A stretch of 64,000 bases of DNA from Botrytis cinerea B05.10 (lineage: Eukaryota; Ascomycota; Leotiomycetes; Helotiales; Sclerotiniaceae). Positions 1-13,035 of the stretch are shown here, piece after piece. The notes under the pieces are model-generated. The model saw nothing but the letters and a program-made list of their open reading frames with translations. It was not told the origin of the DNA and did no database searches. Positions within the stretch are counted from its first letter, which is position 1. Every line of letters starts with the position of its first letter. The DNA lies in NCBI RefSeq assembly GCF_000143535.2, contig NC_037322.1, forward strand, positions 496,001-560,000, written 5' to 3'. The position numbers were made by a program, and so were the translations under genes.

Positions 1-824
1 TCTCGATGGTGTGAACGGAGCAGCTACTGAAATTGTCTTGGAGGGTTTTCCAATTGGATCTTCGCGGATTGCTGGAGGAGGGTGTCCATGGGGATTTGGT
101 AGCCCAGGTGGGAAAGCCGGAGTGCTCGATCGAGATACCTCTCGAGACATTTCACCATATCTCATGGGTGAGTCATCTGGTACACTATCTGATACCAAAG
201 CGTCCACACTGTGCAAAATGCTTTCGTCGAAAGTTGAATCTTCTAAACAATGTTAACGTTAGCGTATCTCCTTCAAAATGAGCATGTGTGCAGTGATAAG
301 TGGGCGGTAATATTAAAGGAGCATCATCGGTTAATACACAATGCTACTACAAGATAGGGACACGGTCACATCACGAATCCATCATCGTCTTCGATAATTG
401 AAAGAGCGGGCTACTGAAGGTACAAAATATGTAAGAATGATATATTTCTCCAGCCACTGTCGTTGGCGTGGGATCGGGGACTATAACGTACATGAGAGAA
501 GTGGCCGCGACGAAGACGATGATGGAATTCCCGGCGTGACCTGTTTTGACCTTGTTGCGCACCCAGACGAAATAAACAGAAAATAAACGATGGCAGCAAT
601 CCCATGAGGCCCTCTCACTCATTTTCCAACCGTAATATGACGCCAATGCATCCGAAGCATCCATCTTGGAGCTATGCCATGCCCGCTAAAACAAATGTGT
701 GCTATACCGAGCAACAATGCAATACCCTTTGAAGAGTTTTTGCCAACGCCATCCTTGTATATGAAAAGAAAGATCATTATCTACAAAAGCCACGCCAAAT
801 ATTACGCCCAACTGAAATAGTCAT
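1..824. other. Left-edge spacer, no supported gene
   Basis: No recognisable gene was found here. Two overlapping plus-strand frames stay open from the window edge to about 256 and 281, so one could be the last exon of a gene starting outside the window, but neither product resembles a family I know. The stretch beyond 664 is the 3' flank of the minus-strand NOT4 gene. Confidence 0.4.
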
Positions 825-3447
825 CTACCATCTGGGGAATCCTGCGCCACCGCCATACATTAGGTTGGGGTTGTACCCACCTTGAGCCTGACCAAACAGC
901 CCCTGTCCGACTCCGGCATTGCTCTGTTGTTGATGCTGCATTCTCGCCTGCAAGATACTTGGGTCCGCAAGATCGACTAAGCCACCTCCCCCAGAGGAGG
1001 AAGTGTTAGCATGCCTGTGCTTCTTTCCCTTCTTTTTCTGCTTTTGACCGAAGTCATGAAACGCCCCGGTTTGAGGACCGTAGAGCGATGCCAGAAGGCC
1101 TGAAGCAGGAGCTGGAGTGGAGGAGGCAGATGGGAACTGTTGATGAAGAAAATTAGGAAACATGTACTCACGCTTACTTGTATCAAGACCCTGATTGCCG
1201 CCAGCACTAGGACGACCCCTCAAAATTTCACGAAGCATCTCACTACCGTTCTCCTTGTTAGCTCCTCCGAAAGCCGAACCACCTCCCATCGTATTACCAA
1301 ATCCATGGCCTTGGCCAAACATCCCTCCGCCAATAGGTGGGGTGTTGGACTTCAGACCCGAAAGTCCTGGAGGAGCTGGGATTGAAGGATTAAAGGACTG
1401 GAATCCTTGTTGAGGATGACTTGAAGGAGGCATCATTGAAGCTTGCTGTTGCATCATCTTGGAATTGGCAGAAGGTTTGATGGACGATGGCCCAGCGGCA
1501 CCATCTCCAGCAAAGCTGTACCGAGAAGATTGTCTGTTGTGGCCTGGTTGTTGGAAGAGTGCGTTATTCTGGTTTAATGGATTTCCGAGTCCGACCGGGG
1601 ACGAAATGTGGTCCATGAAGCTTGGTGGGACACCCGATGGGGATTTGAACATTGAAAGTTGTGACTGCTGTAATGGAGTGAGCGATCGTCCATTAACAGA
1701 ACCCAAATTGCTGATATTCTGGTAGTTTTGTTGTTGTCCAAGACTTGGGCCAAACGGCCCGTTGGTAGAGCCACGCTGGATTGGCAGCTGAGAACTCTGA
1801 CGACGTTGAAATCCAGGAGGTTGGTTAATTTCTCGTCCGTTATCCTCTGGCTCGCCACCCAGTTGTAGACTACCACTCTCCGGTTCTTGTTCTTCCACAG
1901 GCTCAGGTACAGATTGAAGATCAGCCTGCGATTCCTGCTCCATGTGAAGACGCTCCTCCTCCTGTTGTTGCTCGCGCATCAAACGACGCTTTTCTCCACC
2001 ATGATCATCGAAGAGTGGTGGAAATGACGCAAGATCATCTTCATGAATCTTTGGACCATCCCAGCTGAGCACATCTGAATTGATTGACCTAAGCAGTTCG
2101 GCGCCAAAAGCTTCCTTTTCAGGATGCGACACATCTTCAATCGAAGGGGTGGGTTCTCGAGCTTCGATGGGGCTAGCTTCCTCAGACGATTCTTCTTGAT
2201 CTTCAACAAGCTCTGGAGTTTCTTCTTCGACAGCTTCAGGTGCGGAAGGAATAGCATTTGAGATGGCAGGACTGGGAGCAGCAGCGCTAGTAGCATGACT
2301 TCCTCTTCTGCTGCGTTGCTGCTGTACTCCACGATTGGCCCAGTTAGCTGTTGATGGGAGAGCGGGGCCATCTCCATTGTCCGAATCATCTTTGCTTCCT
2401 TCACGTGCCATTGGTTGTGCAGCGGCAGCTAAAGGTTGTGCTTGTTGAATTGGTGGTGCTGCTTGAGCTTGAGTGCGGGATGAAGATGCCTTGGTCGGCA
2501 GAGGTCGTTGTGAGTTCACGCTGTTAATGGACGACAAATCTTGCCTAGAGTAACTATCATCATTGTCGCCTGGTTCGTGCAAGAACATGCAATTCTTATT
2601 TGTGCAATTTTCATTCCGCAGATATGCCGAACAGTATTTCGTGGTTCCTAATTGCGCTCTTAAGACTCGGTCACCGTTTGTAGAACCGTTGACAGCTGTT
2701 ATGCACCGCTCGGCATCCAGCTTCGAAGCAAACGTAACATAAACTCCAAAATTCTGACCTGAGTCGTTCTGTTTGGATTTGCTGACCACGATCTTGAGGA
2801 TCTTTCCATACTGGCCAAAGTATTTCTCGCCGCGTAAGGTTTGGAGGAGCTCATCCTCTCGTATACTGGGACTTAGACCGTTGACATATACCAAGTTTTT
2901 CTGTACAACTCGTAAACCCGCTAGATGCTTTCGATTTAGACTTTCCACTTCTCGTTTTTGTGCTTCTTTTTGTCTTATTTCGGCTTTCTTTTTGGCGTTC
3001 TTTTGGACATTGGCCTTAAATTGAGCGACTCTGTAAATTGCGGTCAGCAGGTCGATTTCTTGACACTTTCACAATACATACTCTTCAGGCGTTACAACTT
3101 TCCATTTTATTGTCTTCTCGTCATAAGCTCTTCGACAGGCAGGACAGAGACCGTTGATATTGTTCTTGATATTATTGTAGCAGAACTGACATATCTAGGG
3201 AAGTAGAAATTAGCATTAAGCCGGCAGACAGCGTCAAGAAGATATTAATTACCTGGTAGCCGCAAGGACATGGTTGAAAGTTCTTGTCGGAAAGATCGAA
3301 TTCTTCAACGCAAAGTGGGCTAGTGAAATCTGATCAGCAAAGTGTTCAAAAGATACAATTTGCCCAAGCTGAATACGGATCAACAGGGGGTATGGGAACG
3401 TACCAGGTATCATCATCTTCATCGATGAAGCTGTCTTGAGGTGCCAT
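825..3447 (-). CDS. not4: NOT4-type RING E3 ubiquitin ligase of the CCR4-NOT complex
   Basis: This is the Not4 (Mot2) subunit of the CCR4-NOT mRNA deadenylation and ubiquitin-ligase complex. Four exons join in phase (3447-3404, 3319-3253, 3194-3082, 3030-825) into 809 residues. The N-terminus carries a C4C4-type RING: CPLCVEEFDLSDKNFQPCPC in exon 2, then ICQFCYNNI and CPACRR in exon 3. A lysine-rich helix follows, then an RRM (from about residue 115, LVYVNGLSP) and a CCCH-like finger (residues near CTNKNCMFLH). This RING-RRM-CCCH order is diagnostic for Not4. The remaining C-terminal half is low complexity, rich in Gln, Ser, Gly and Pro, as in other filamentous fungi. The ATG at 3447 is chosen because it leads directly into the RING. 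It diverges from the complex I gene at 3928. Confidence 0.93.
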
Positions 3448-3927
3448 TTTGAGTGTTCAAATGTGCGATTGAACAACGGGACAAAATTCCAGAAAGGTGT
3501 GAATTTGGTTCTGATACGATGGTTTTTGATGCGCTAATGAATACAGCGCGTTGTTAAGTATTGTGAGAGTATTATTAAATTATCAATACTCTAGGTATGA
3601 GATGCGGATTTTCCGGTATCGATACGTAGAATTCTATGCAATGTAATGGTATTGTTGTGAAGTGGGAAAGAGATCAATTAGATGAGTGTGGGTGTGGTAG
3701 GAACTTCTTCGAGGATCATGAGTTAAAGTGTAAAAGTCATGTTCACTCTTGGTTTGTCCACGCTAAAATCTCGGTTATGTAAGCTGAAAGCGATGAGTGG
3801 CGCGAAACTGAGGGCCTCAGGCATCATATCTAATCTTCCAGGATCATTCAAGCACCAATCTGAATATCATATCATCGTCAATGAATTTCTAATCTGCAAT
3901 TGAACTTCATACGATTCAGTTTCCAAG
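3448..3927. promoter_or_regulatory. Divergent promoter region between NOT4 and the complex I subunit
   Basis: This 480-bp spacer separates two divergently transcribed housekeeping genes and must contain both promoters. It is AT-rich, with no TATA box, ORF or repeat that I can defend. Confidence 0.5.
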
Positions 3928-4961
3928 ATGGCGATGAGGGTTTCGAATAGTCGGGCTTTGGCCTCCGCCATTAGATCTACCAAAAGCTCTTTGTGCCAAC
4001 CTAAGAAGCTCAACATTCGAAGCTTTGCCTCCACACAACATGCCCGAGTTGTCGTCTCTCCGGATACTCCAAACATGCGCCATGCTCAGAGAGCTCCTGA
4101 TGTTCCAGGTGGACTTCGAGTTCCTCCTGTGAATCCTGCAGACAAATACGCAGCCAAGGCGGATGATATGCACAGATATGGATCATGGCTCATGGGATGC
4201 CTTCCAAAATACATTCAGCAATTCTCAGTATGGAAAGACGAGCTTGTCATATACATTTCGCCTTCTGGAGTTATTCCTGTGTTTTCATTCCTCAAATGTA
4301 AGAAATCTATGCCTAAAGATGTGACAGTACCCTTGGCCAACTCTATCTGGTTACACTCCACAGAAAGCTGATTATTCACAGATAATACCTCTGCGGAATT
4401 TACTCAAATCTCAGATATTACCGCTGTTGACTTCCCTACCCGTGATCAACGTTTTGAAATTGTCTACAACCTCCTTTCCGTACGCCACAACTCCCGCATT
4501 CGCATCAAGACCTACGCCGATGAGGCTTCCCCCGTTCCCAGTCTTTGCAGTCTCTATGACGGCGCGAACTGGTACGAACGTGAAGTCTATGACCTCTTCG
4601 GAGTCTTCTTCGTTGGTCATCCGGATCTCCGTCGCATCATGACAGATTATGGGTTTGATGGCCATCCATTACGGAAAGATTTCCCATTGACAGGTTACAC
4701 GGAGATTAGATTTGATGAGGAGAAGAAACGTATTGTGGTGGAACCATTGGAGTTGACTCAAGCGTTCAGGAACTTTGAGGGTGGAACTGCTGCCTGGGAG
4801 GTATGTTCACGTTTTCTTTCCATTCCTGTCATTTTCGAGCCTTCAAAATGCATGATACTAAGATTAAATAGCAAGTCGGACCTGGTGTTGATAGAAAACC
4901 CGCCACATTCAAACTCCCTACACCCAAGCCAGAGGAGAAGAAGGAAGAACCAAAGAAATAG
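3928..4961 (+). CDS. nuo-30.4: NADH:ubiquinone oxidoreductase 30 kDa subunit (NDUFS3/NuoC family), mitochondrial
   Basis: This is a core peripheral-arm subunit of respiratory complex I in the mitochondrial matrix. Three exons (3928-4297, 4382-4800, 4872-4961) join in phase into 292 residues. The N-terminus ([16 protein letters not shown]...) is basic and lacks acidic residues, as expected of a mitochondrial presequence. The family signature is clear in exon 2: SDITAVDFP, then [13 protein letters not shown], then [15 protein letters not shown] with GY following, which matches the NuoC/NDUFS3 consensus. The last exon encodes a short Lys/Glu tail ending at a TAG. The length fits fungal orthologues. 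The intron at 4801-4871 separates only the C-terminal tail. Confidence 0.95.
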
Positions 4962-5915
4962 ATTCAAACAGTCTATTGTATATAAACTTTCTGCAGACGC
5001 ATTTGACACCCATACAAATATTTCTAAACCCCATCCAAATGTCTATTGCAGACATGGCAAAATCTTGCCCCCGCATTGCCGAAGTGATAACGGATTGCAT
5101 GGAAACAAACCATCTGTGCCACTGATGATTTTAGCGCATGTCAATACATTTCTAGATGCACATTAGCACATTTGTTATCCATTTTCCGTACTTAATATGG
5201 AAGCTGCCCAAAATTCCTGTTTTCAGTATTAGTAGTATGAAACTAGGCCATCATCCTCGTCATACTTTAATACAACCACGTCCAAACACCCGGTCTTTCT
5301 CATTGATTTGTTCGCCTCTAGTTACCCATTGGAATAATCGACCAGTTGATCGACGAACATAATTCCCCGCGTCAAGTTGTAAGATCATTCTCTTCTGGAT
5401 CTAGTCGAATGTTGAAAATATTCAAGTCATACATCTTCATTACGTTTGCTTGAAACATTAATCTCTAGTGAGATGGCTATCTGGAGAATACCAACTAGTT
5501 TACTTTTCCATCATTTTGAGTTCTCGTCTTTTCTAGCCTTTTCGATCATTTTCGACGATTTCCTGAGTCGAGCTCCTCACGTGTCATCGAAATCACCTGA
5601 GTGCTGATTGGTTGGTCTGACGGCAATAAAGTGTTTCGTTGCACATCTGAAAGAAAACGCACCCAAGATTTTTTTAGTTTTAGAGTAAACAACAATAAAT
5701 AGGGTATTGCCAAAGATGGCATTCAAATATGCAGTCAGCATTGCATTCCCCCCCCCCAGTTTAGCATTCATGATCATTAGTGTTTCAGTACCTAAATATG
5801 GGACAAATTGCACCGAGTAATCAAATATTACAATCTGAACTTATGTATATGTATTCGACTTTTCCATCTAAATTAACGGCTATTAAAATGATACTTGACA
5901 CCCCCAAGTCTCAGT
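4962..5915. other. Spacer between complex I gene and permease 3' end
   Basis: This 950-bp AT-rich region between two convergent 3' ends contains a run of nine C near 5750. No coding signal or RNA gene was recognised. Confidence 0.5.
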
Positions 5916-7738
5916 TTATAAATAATAACGAAATTTCTTGTTTTCCCAATCTGTCAATACAATACGCTCAACTGTCAAATCCACATCATCAGTGTCCTCT
6001 ACGTGTTTTGGCTCGGGATCAATGTAAACTCCCTGTTCTCGATCGCGCCGTTTGTTCTCCCTGTCCATGTACTGTCTTAGAATGATTGATAGCACAGTGG
6101 AGATGACCAGGCAAGCGATCATGCCGTTGTATGCTGTCTGTTACACTAGTTAGTTTTCAACAATCGAACAATAGGTTAGAGGGTGCATACGTGATAATTT
6201 GGTGCTTCTGCGGATTTGAATAGCTGGGGCCCGCCGATGTTGCCAGCACAGTATCCGATAAAGAAAATAGCATTGACGGTGGTTTTCTTGGTGAATCCTG
6301 CTGTATCTGTACGAAGGTGATAGTTAGTTCACTTAGTGTGCTAAGAGAAATAATCAAAAAGCGTATGGGAGGATTAACTTACTGCTAGCCATTAAACTGA
6401 GAAGAAGGGGGAAGGCGGAGGAAAACAAAATCATCATCCAGCATCCGACCAAACGTCCATATCTGTTGGACATTGGAAGTTCCTTAACCAACAATATCCC
6501 AATCAACGCAAAGATATATCCAACAACGATAATTATGAGACGAGACCTGCGAACCTTTGAAGCTGTGTAGGTCGCAGCAATGACAGCTGCAATTTGGAAA
6601 CCTCCGTTGGGCATGCCAAGTAAAATGGTATCCAGTTCGCCGAAGCCAAAGGATTTGATGATCAAGGATCCGAACTTAATTCATTAGTGAAAGAACAACA
6701 TTAATGTAGTGAAGGGTTTTACATTTGAAACTACACCATTGGTAATTGAAGCCACAGCGATAATTAGGGAGATCAACCATGTTTTAGGATCAACCAGAGC
6801 CTCAATGCATTGAGATCTTGACCACTCATTTGTCTTGAAACTATGTTGTGTCTTTTGCGGCCGTCGATCGGCAATTTCTCGCTCGCGTTGAGTGAGGAAT
6901 CGAGCAGTCAAAGGAGCATCTGGCAAAGTGAAATAAAGTAGGATACCCCATGCAACAGTAATCAAACCGAAAATAATAAATAGCCACTACAATGTAAGCG
7001 TTAGATACCAATTCTGACACCAAGATGAAAGTCGACTCACTCTCCATGATCCCAAACTTCCTCCAATATGAGCAATACCATAAGCTAGCAAGCCCCCAAA
7101 GGTATTGGCAATCCCATTTCCCAAAAACCATATTCCATGTCTCCATGCATGCTCAGAAGGCTTATACCATATTCCAGTCAACAAACTGAACCCAGGACTA
7201 ACAGTACTCTCCGTGATTCCCAAAAGAACGCGGAGAGCACACAATCCAACAAAGTTATTGGCAGCTCCATGGCATCCTAAGACAATGGCCCAGATGACGA
7301 TTGAAACCGAGAGGTACTTCGCCAACGGGAACTTGACGAAGCCCAAGGAGGCCGGATAGTTGGCTATCAGATAGCCAAAATAGAAAGCACTCCCTAACCA
7401 TGAATATTCCTGTCCCACCAGCCCAGTGTCAGGTATCAAACCCATTATTGAAGCATAGTTGAGACTGCTTTTATCGAGGAATTGCAGGAAATAGGAGGCC
7501 GTCAGCAATGGCATCAAACTAAATTGTCTGTTAGATTTCTAGTACTACGTCGAGATTGTATCACTGACCGCCAGTCAATTTTCCTCAATAGTGCTTTCTC
7601 TTCTGCGGCTGTGGGATGACAATAGACCTCGCCGATTTCCATATTCTCAGTGTCTTTCCCAGCTTGAGAAGCATTTGAATCAGTACGGACAGCGTCAGCG
7701 TCTCCACTAAGGCTCTTTCCTTTTTCAATTGAAGTCAT
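5916..7738 (-). CDS. MFS permease, allantoate/Dal5 (anion:cation symporter) type
   Basis: This is a plasma-membrane transporter of the major facilitator superfamily, anion:cation symporter branch, which carries allantoate, ureidosuccinate, nicotinate or other carboxylates. Six exons (7738-7569, 7527-7041, 6986-6723, 6674-6383, 6306-6191, 6137-5916) join in phase to 516 residues. After a hydrophilic N-tail comes LLRKIDWRQFSLMPLL, typical for this family, followed by FLDKSSLNYASIMGL, GFVKFPLAKYLS, and ALRVLLGITESTVSPGF. Late motifs are GFTKKTTVNAIFFIGYCAGN and GGPQLFKSAEAPNYH, close to the Dal5 consensus for helices 10-11. About twelve hydrophobic segments are visible. The substrate cannot be read. 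It sits tail-to-head with the Zn2Cys6 factor, which may regulate it. Confidence 0.92.
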
Positions 7739-8328
7739 GATCGAAGATAGAGTATTGAATGAAATCTGAAGTCAGAATCATCCCTAGTGAGCTTTCGAGA
7801 GGTTATATCTGTGATAATTGCTCGAGGCTAAGATGGAACATGTTCAAGAGATTCGAGAGTGCTATCTTTGTTCTTATCAGCAATGATAGAACTATTACAG
7901 AAACTCATGATATCGAGCACTGGGGAAGGTTGGGGAAAATCTCCGAGACTTCGTGATACTCGGTAACCCGGGCTGCTGGTTCGCCAGAATTGACGACGAG
8001 ATAAACCACGACGTAGTTGCCGTTATCGGCCCCAGTGGGACGTGCTTATCTTCCAATGTTCACGTGATAACATGTCTTTAACCAAGGTGACTGTCTTAAA
8101 GTAATTGATGGATCTGCAGGCCTGTTTGAAGTCATGAGTGGTGTAAGAAGATCGCTTGTTGTACATGTAGTATGTCTGAGGCTAACAACTGCGTAACCCC
8201 TCTCGTCTCACTTAGCTGCAAGACACCCGAAGTACCGTGTTCAAATGAAATTAAAATCCAACAAGTACACAAAATTAATGCAATACGATCTTTATTATGT
8301 TAAATTTAAATACATCTGATCAATGAGG
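7739..8328. promoter_or_regulatory. Upstream region of the permease gene
   Basis: About 590 bp separates the permease start from the 3' end of the Zn2Cys6 gene. It should hold the permease promoter and the regulator's 3' UTR. No specific binding site can be called with confidence. Confidence 0.4.
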
Positions 8329-10221
8329 TTACATGGCTAGGATAATTTGTCTTACTTTACTCAAAGATATGGTCCCCAAGTTGTTCCGCTTGAAAGAAGA
8401 AATCCTTTGCAATGCTTTGCGAAGGCGATGATCAGTGATTCGACCCTGCAACCATTCTTGATGTATCATGTCATTTGTTTCAATGGCTGCAATGAACAAC
8501 GACCATTGAAATTCGTACACCGGCTGTTGCGATCCTGTAGGAGAAACGTACATGGCGAATCGAAGAAGTTGGCTTAGAGCGGTTTTGATCTCAGTCGAAC
8601 TTTCTGCTCCGAACGAGCTTGACTTACATCGGGCGAAATATACCCGCAGAGCGTAAAACATTGTAGCTGAGTTTGCGCAATTGAGCTTCATGGCTGGTTG
8701 CAACGTCATGTCTGAAGATCCATAGTAAAACACAGCACCATAACGCTATGATAAGTAAGTACCAGTTTTCCAAGATATATGACAACTTACTATTTCCAAA
8801 GCTGTGAACTCTTTTTGTAGACTCTCTTGCCTTAAGTCTTCCTCAGTATATGGGGGCTTGTGACTGTAGTCGCTAATTTTGCAACATAGAATCAGCATAT
8901 CAGACATCATGTCGACGGGTAAACAACTCTCAATATCTCTGATACTTTGTGATATCGGGTATTCAGTTCCCCAATTAAGTTGCAAAGCAAGACGAGATTC
9001 CGCTTTTACTGCTAAAAGTTGGTCAGGATGTGTTTGAAAGTGGTTTGCCAAGTTAGGCTTGCATCCCAAGAAGCTCCCTTGAGCATCCATTTTTAGCAAC
9101 CACATGATGATACGAGCGATCAGACTTCGCTCTGCACCATTTTTAGTCGAATTTTGATTGGTTGAAGGTGATTGACCATATATTGGTACTATTAAATTAT
9201 GCTTCGTCAAATGGTCTATTGCCGTAAGACTCAGTCGGTCTAATTTTGATATAATTGTACCGTTCGATCGCGACATGTACATATATATACAGTAAAACGA
9301 AGCCAGTATTGCGAGATGATCCGCAGGGCTCTCAAACTGCAAAGCTTGCATGAGTTGCTCTGTGCCCTTCTCGTAATGCTTATGCCCGTTTTGGCGAAGA
9401 CGGCTAACATTGTCAGGATTAGAAGGCATGTCGTGGAGCGAAACAGCTAATATAAGATGGAGAAGCATCTCCGAGTGCTTTAGTGCATGGATTAACAATA
9501 AGGTAGGAGTAGACCATTGCGGATCTCTCGTAGTTTGAGATAGTGAGAATGCTGTTCGGTAGTGTGTAAGAGCTAACTCTTCGTCGTTATTCAGGCACAT
9601 CCCATTTTCCAGCGACCTCTCTTGTGTCGACAATATGTTCGCAATAACAAGCGGCTCAAAAGATAGAGGACTACAATTAGTGCCGGCATATGCATTCAGG
9701 CTTTGAGGGTCTGGGAGTAGCCATTCGGCAACCGGGTCCAATAACATGTTTGCTTCTGCCTCGATAATCGGCGCCTGGCTTTGAGATGCACCTTCAGGAG
9801 GTCCCACTGAAAACGAAGATGCTGATGCTGCTGCCAATCCATGGTCATATCCCGAAAGATAATGATTCAATAGTGCTTCTGATTCTTGTGGCTGTTCCTC
9901 TGATAATTGTAAAGCTGGCGAAAGTGACTGAGGAGACCAGTCAGAATTTCGAGACTTTATTGGGCCAGCGCCACGTCTTCTTTCTCTCACACTTGGTAAT
10001 ATACGGGAGCACGGCTGCTGGCAGTTAAGCTTCAAACGCTCACATCTTCCACACAAAGGGAGAAGCTCATCACATTTGACTTTCTTTGCCCGGCAGGTTA
10101 AGCAGCCTTGTGATCAAACTATTAGCAAGTGCTTGATTGTATTGATGTTGCATCACTCACCGTATTTGGAACGACCGGTTGTGTTCGACCGCTTTCGTTT
10201 ATGATTGATATCATCAGACAT
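8329..10221 (-). CDS. Zn(II)2Cys6 binuclear-cluster transcription factor
   Basis: This is a fungal-specific nuclear transcription factor. Three exons (10221-10161, 10106-8791, 8745-8329) give 597 residues. The Zn2Cys6 motif straddles intron 1: GCLTCRAKKVKCDELLPLCG then RCERLKLNC, with all six cysteines present and the Lys/Arg-rich linker intact. It starts about residue 22, after a basic leader (HKRKRSNTTGRSKYG). A linker follows, then a middle homology region of the fungal TF2 type (residues about 150-560), with repeated leucine-rich helices. The ATG at 10221 is the first in frame and starts just before the basic leader. The gene lies between a permease and an esterase and is divergent from the esterase, so a role as pathway-specific activator of these two is plausible but unproven. 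Confidence 0.9.
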
Positions 10222-10895
10222 AGATGGGCAGATCGACACTATCAGAGTGTCATACGGATTGGCAATGTTATATACATAGTACAATCATACAAAGCGTTCT
10301 TGACTGACTTCAACAATCCCTAGATATGTTTGAACATTTGAGCTAACTGATATTAGTACAAGGTATGGTATCAAACAGCATGGAATTTCCCTGGCGCGTC
10401 GATAATTGTATTCTTTGATGACAAAGTTGGTACACGGGACAATGAAAATCGAAGATAATCCACCGGACCCCCACTTTCTCCACACTGAAACACTATCAAA
10501 GGACACAGACTCCAAATAATTAAGCGAGGGGACGTCGGTAACTGCATTGTCTGATTGGCTGAAATACACGATGTGGTCTCGTATCTGTCATTTCCCCTCT
10601 TGAAGGGAAAACACACCCCTACATTTTAATGCCCTTTTATCTTCACGGTCTAACAATCTCACTAATGACATGAAATCCTCGGACTCTCGAAGTTAAAGTG
10701 GGCTTAGAAGTCGGTTTATCACGAAGAATCAAGAGCGATAGCAAACCTTTACACCCATTGTCCAAGCAAAGCCTTTGACATACACGACCTCATCAATCCT
10801 TTCATACAAAGTTTTCCAAAATCTTGTTCAATTTTTGCCTTGAGGCTAATTCAAACAATTAAATCGTTCAGGTATCTCATTCTACCTCCAGCGTC
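10222..10895. promoter_or_regulatory. Divergent promoter between Zn2Cys6 factor and carboxylesterase
   Basis: This 670-bp spacer feeds both the regulator (minus) and the esterase (plus). Scattered CGG triplets occur, as expected by chance and as Zn2Cys6 proteins require, but no clear paired CGG palindrome was identified. Confidence 0.4.
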
Positions 10896-12574
10896 ATGGG
10901 TAATACTTTATCATACAACGTTGCGGAGCATAAACTCGATCTTGGCGACGGAAAAGGTTCCATCACAGGTCTTCAATATGATAAGAAGGCACGTCGGTAT
11001 GCTGGGGTACCATATGCACTGCCTCCCTTAGGAGACTTGCGTTGGCGAAAACCTCAGCCACTGCCTGCCGACCATACGTATACATCACATGATAGTACGC
11101 CATTCGATGCTACCAAATTTGGACCGATTTGCCCACAGGCCGCTTATATGTCAGCCAAGAAATTGGGAACCCCCGAAGAGGCATTTGGGGAAGATTGTCT
11201 AAGACTCAATATCTGGACACCTGTTGAGTCAGCCAAAGATAAGAAATGGCCAGTCATGCTGTGGCTCCATGGAGGGTGGTTCCAAATGGGAGACCCATCA
11301 CATGAACCGGGAATGGATCCAACCGAGCTCATTTCAACAGGAAAGCTGAACGCTATTGTAGTAGCTATCGGCTACAGACTGAATCTGTTTGGTTTTCTCG
11401 CTGGTGATGCCTTGCAGGAAGAGAACGGCAGCGCCGAAGCAGGCAACTATGGATTGTGGGATCAGAGATTAGCCATTGATTGGGTACGCGAGAACATTGC
11501 GAGATTTGGTGGTGACGTGGAGAACATTACCCTTGCAGGAAGAAGCGCAGGCGCTTATGCCGTACATGCAAATGCTATGTACGAGTTTCAAAACCCAGCA
11601 TTTTCAGCCACATCCCCTTCATTCCATCGACTTGTCATGATGTCAAATGCAATTCCCGCACAACCGAAGACACCCGCCGAGTGTCAAGACCAGTTTGACG
11701 AACTATGTCAGTTTTTTAATATTCCAGAAGGCTCCAGTGGTGTCGAAAAGTTGGCATTGCTGCGCAAGATAGAGTCGAAAAAACTTGTAGATGCCATTAT
11801 GAAACTAAAGAATCACACATTCCGACCTGTGACGGATTCATCATTTATTCAACCAGGCATGATGGACTACCATCGCAATGGTACTTTTGCAGAAGAATTC
11901 AAAAAGCGAAATTTCAAGATATTGATCGGCGAGATGTTAAATGAAGAAACACTTTATGCTGCAACTAACGGACCTGAAGCAAACGTGGACTCTCTTCGAC
12001 TTCAAGTTTCTAACTATTATGCACCTGCAACAACGTCTCGTGTGTTAAAACACTACAAACTCCCAACTACAGAGGAAAGGAATGATTGGACGGCACTATA
12101 TGGCCATATCATTTCTGATGGTCAAGTGCGCGCACCCTCTCGATTTCTCGCAAATAGTCTTTTCTCAAATGGTGTGAGAGTTGAGGATATCTGGCGATAT
12201 AGGATTTCGTATCGACTATCATTCATAACAGATGCAGTAGCACCAAGAAGCTTTGGTGTAGCACATGCAATGGATAAACCTTTCTGGAAGTAAGTCTCTC
12301 TCATCAAAAACAAGTGTGGAGACGGCATTTAACTGACCTATTTCTCTCCCTGAATAGTTTTTCGATAATGCACGGTCCAACCGAGCAAGAACTCGTTTTG
12401 ATGACGGATTGGATTCGTGACTTAGTCGCATTTGTGGGTGCTGAAAATGATCATCGATATGGTCCTAAGGAGATTGACGAGTTTAAAGTAGCTACACCAG
12501 AGGGCAAGATTGAGATCCAGAAAGACACGAGGTGGAAGGAACTCTTGGAACTTGCTGACATATTCTCTGGGTGA
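10896..12574 (+). CDS. Type-B carboxylesterase/lipase family protein
   Basis: This alpha/beta hydrolase of the carboxylesterase type-B (cholinesterase-like) family cleaves ester bonds. Two exons (10896-12289, 12358-12574) join in phase to 536 residues. Family hallmarks are RRYAGVPYALPPLGDLRWRK near residue 35, EDCLRLNIWTP near 103, and an oxyanion-hole segment WLHGGWF. The nucleophile elbow is GRSAGA (the usual Glu before Ser is Arg here). A candidate catalytic His lies in GVAHAMDKPFW just before the intron. There is no signal peptide, so it is probably intracellular. The Glu-to-Arg change in GxSxG is tolerated in the motif but unusual for type-B enzymes. Its divergent position next to a Zn2Cys6 factor suggests co-regulation. 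Confidence 0.9.
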
Positions 12575-13035
12575 GAAATTTCAGAGCTTGTTTCACAGGA
12601 CAATCCTTAATTATTTACAACTTCAATCTAGACGTGAAACCTATCAATTTTTTTTATATAAAAATCCCCCTCAAGTTGATCAAATATTTGACCCAGCATT
12701 TCAATAAAATTTTATCTTCGACATAATATACAAGCATACTAGTACATCAGGACCTAGCAAGTGCCATTGTCCCAAAATGCCAACAATTTCTTTGTACATC
12801 CGTCCTCATTGCAATCACAATCTTTAGGATCCGGTGGTAGAAGGATTCAAAATCTTGCTACGAGCAGGCCTTCCATAAAAGCCATTAGTACATCACACAA
12901 AAATTATCTCGTAAAAAATCTGACTGAAACAACTTTCTAGGGGTTGATGTGCCAATTGCAACTGTTGGCTAGAAGTGGTGTGGTTATATAGCGTGGTTGG
13001 GATCCCCGTTTAGCTTAACGAAGCTGAGCTCAAAA
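12575..13035. other. AT-rich spacer downstream of the esterase
   Basis: This is the esterase 3' flank, with T- and A-rich tracts near 12640-12665. No gene was seen. Confidence 0.5.

Noticed and set aside
2..281. Two overlapping plus-strand open frames at the left edge
   Set aside because: No recognisable motif, and both overlap each other. They might be a terminal exon but cannot be supported without upstream sequence.
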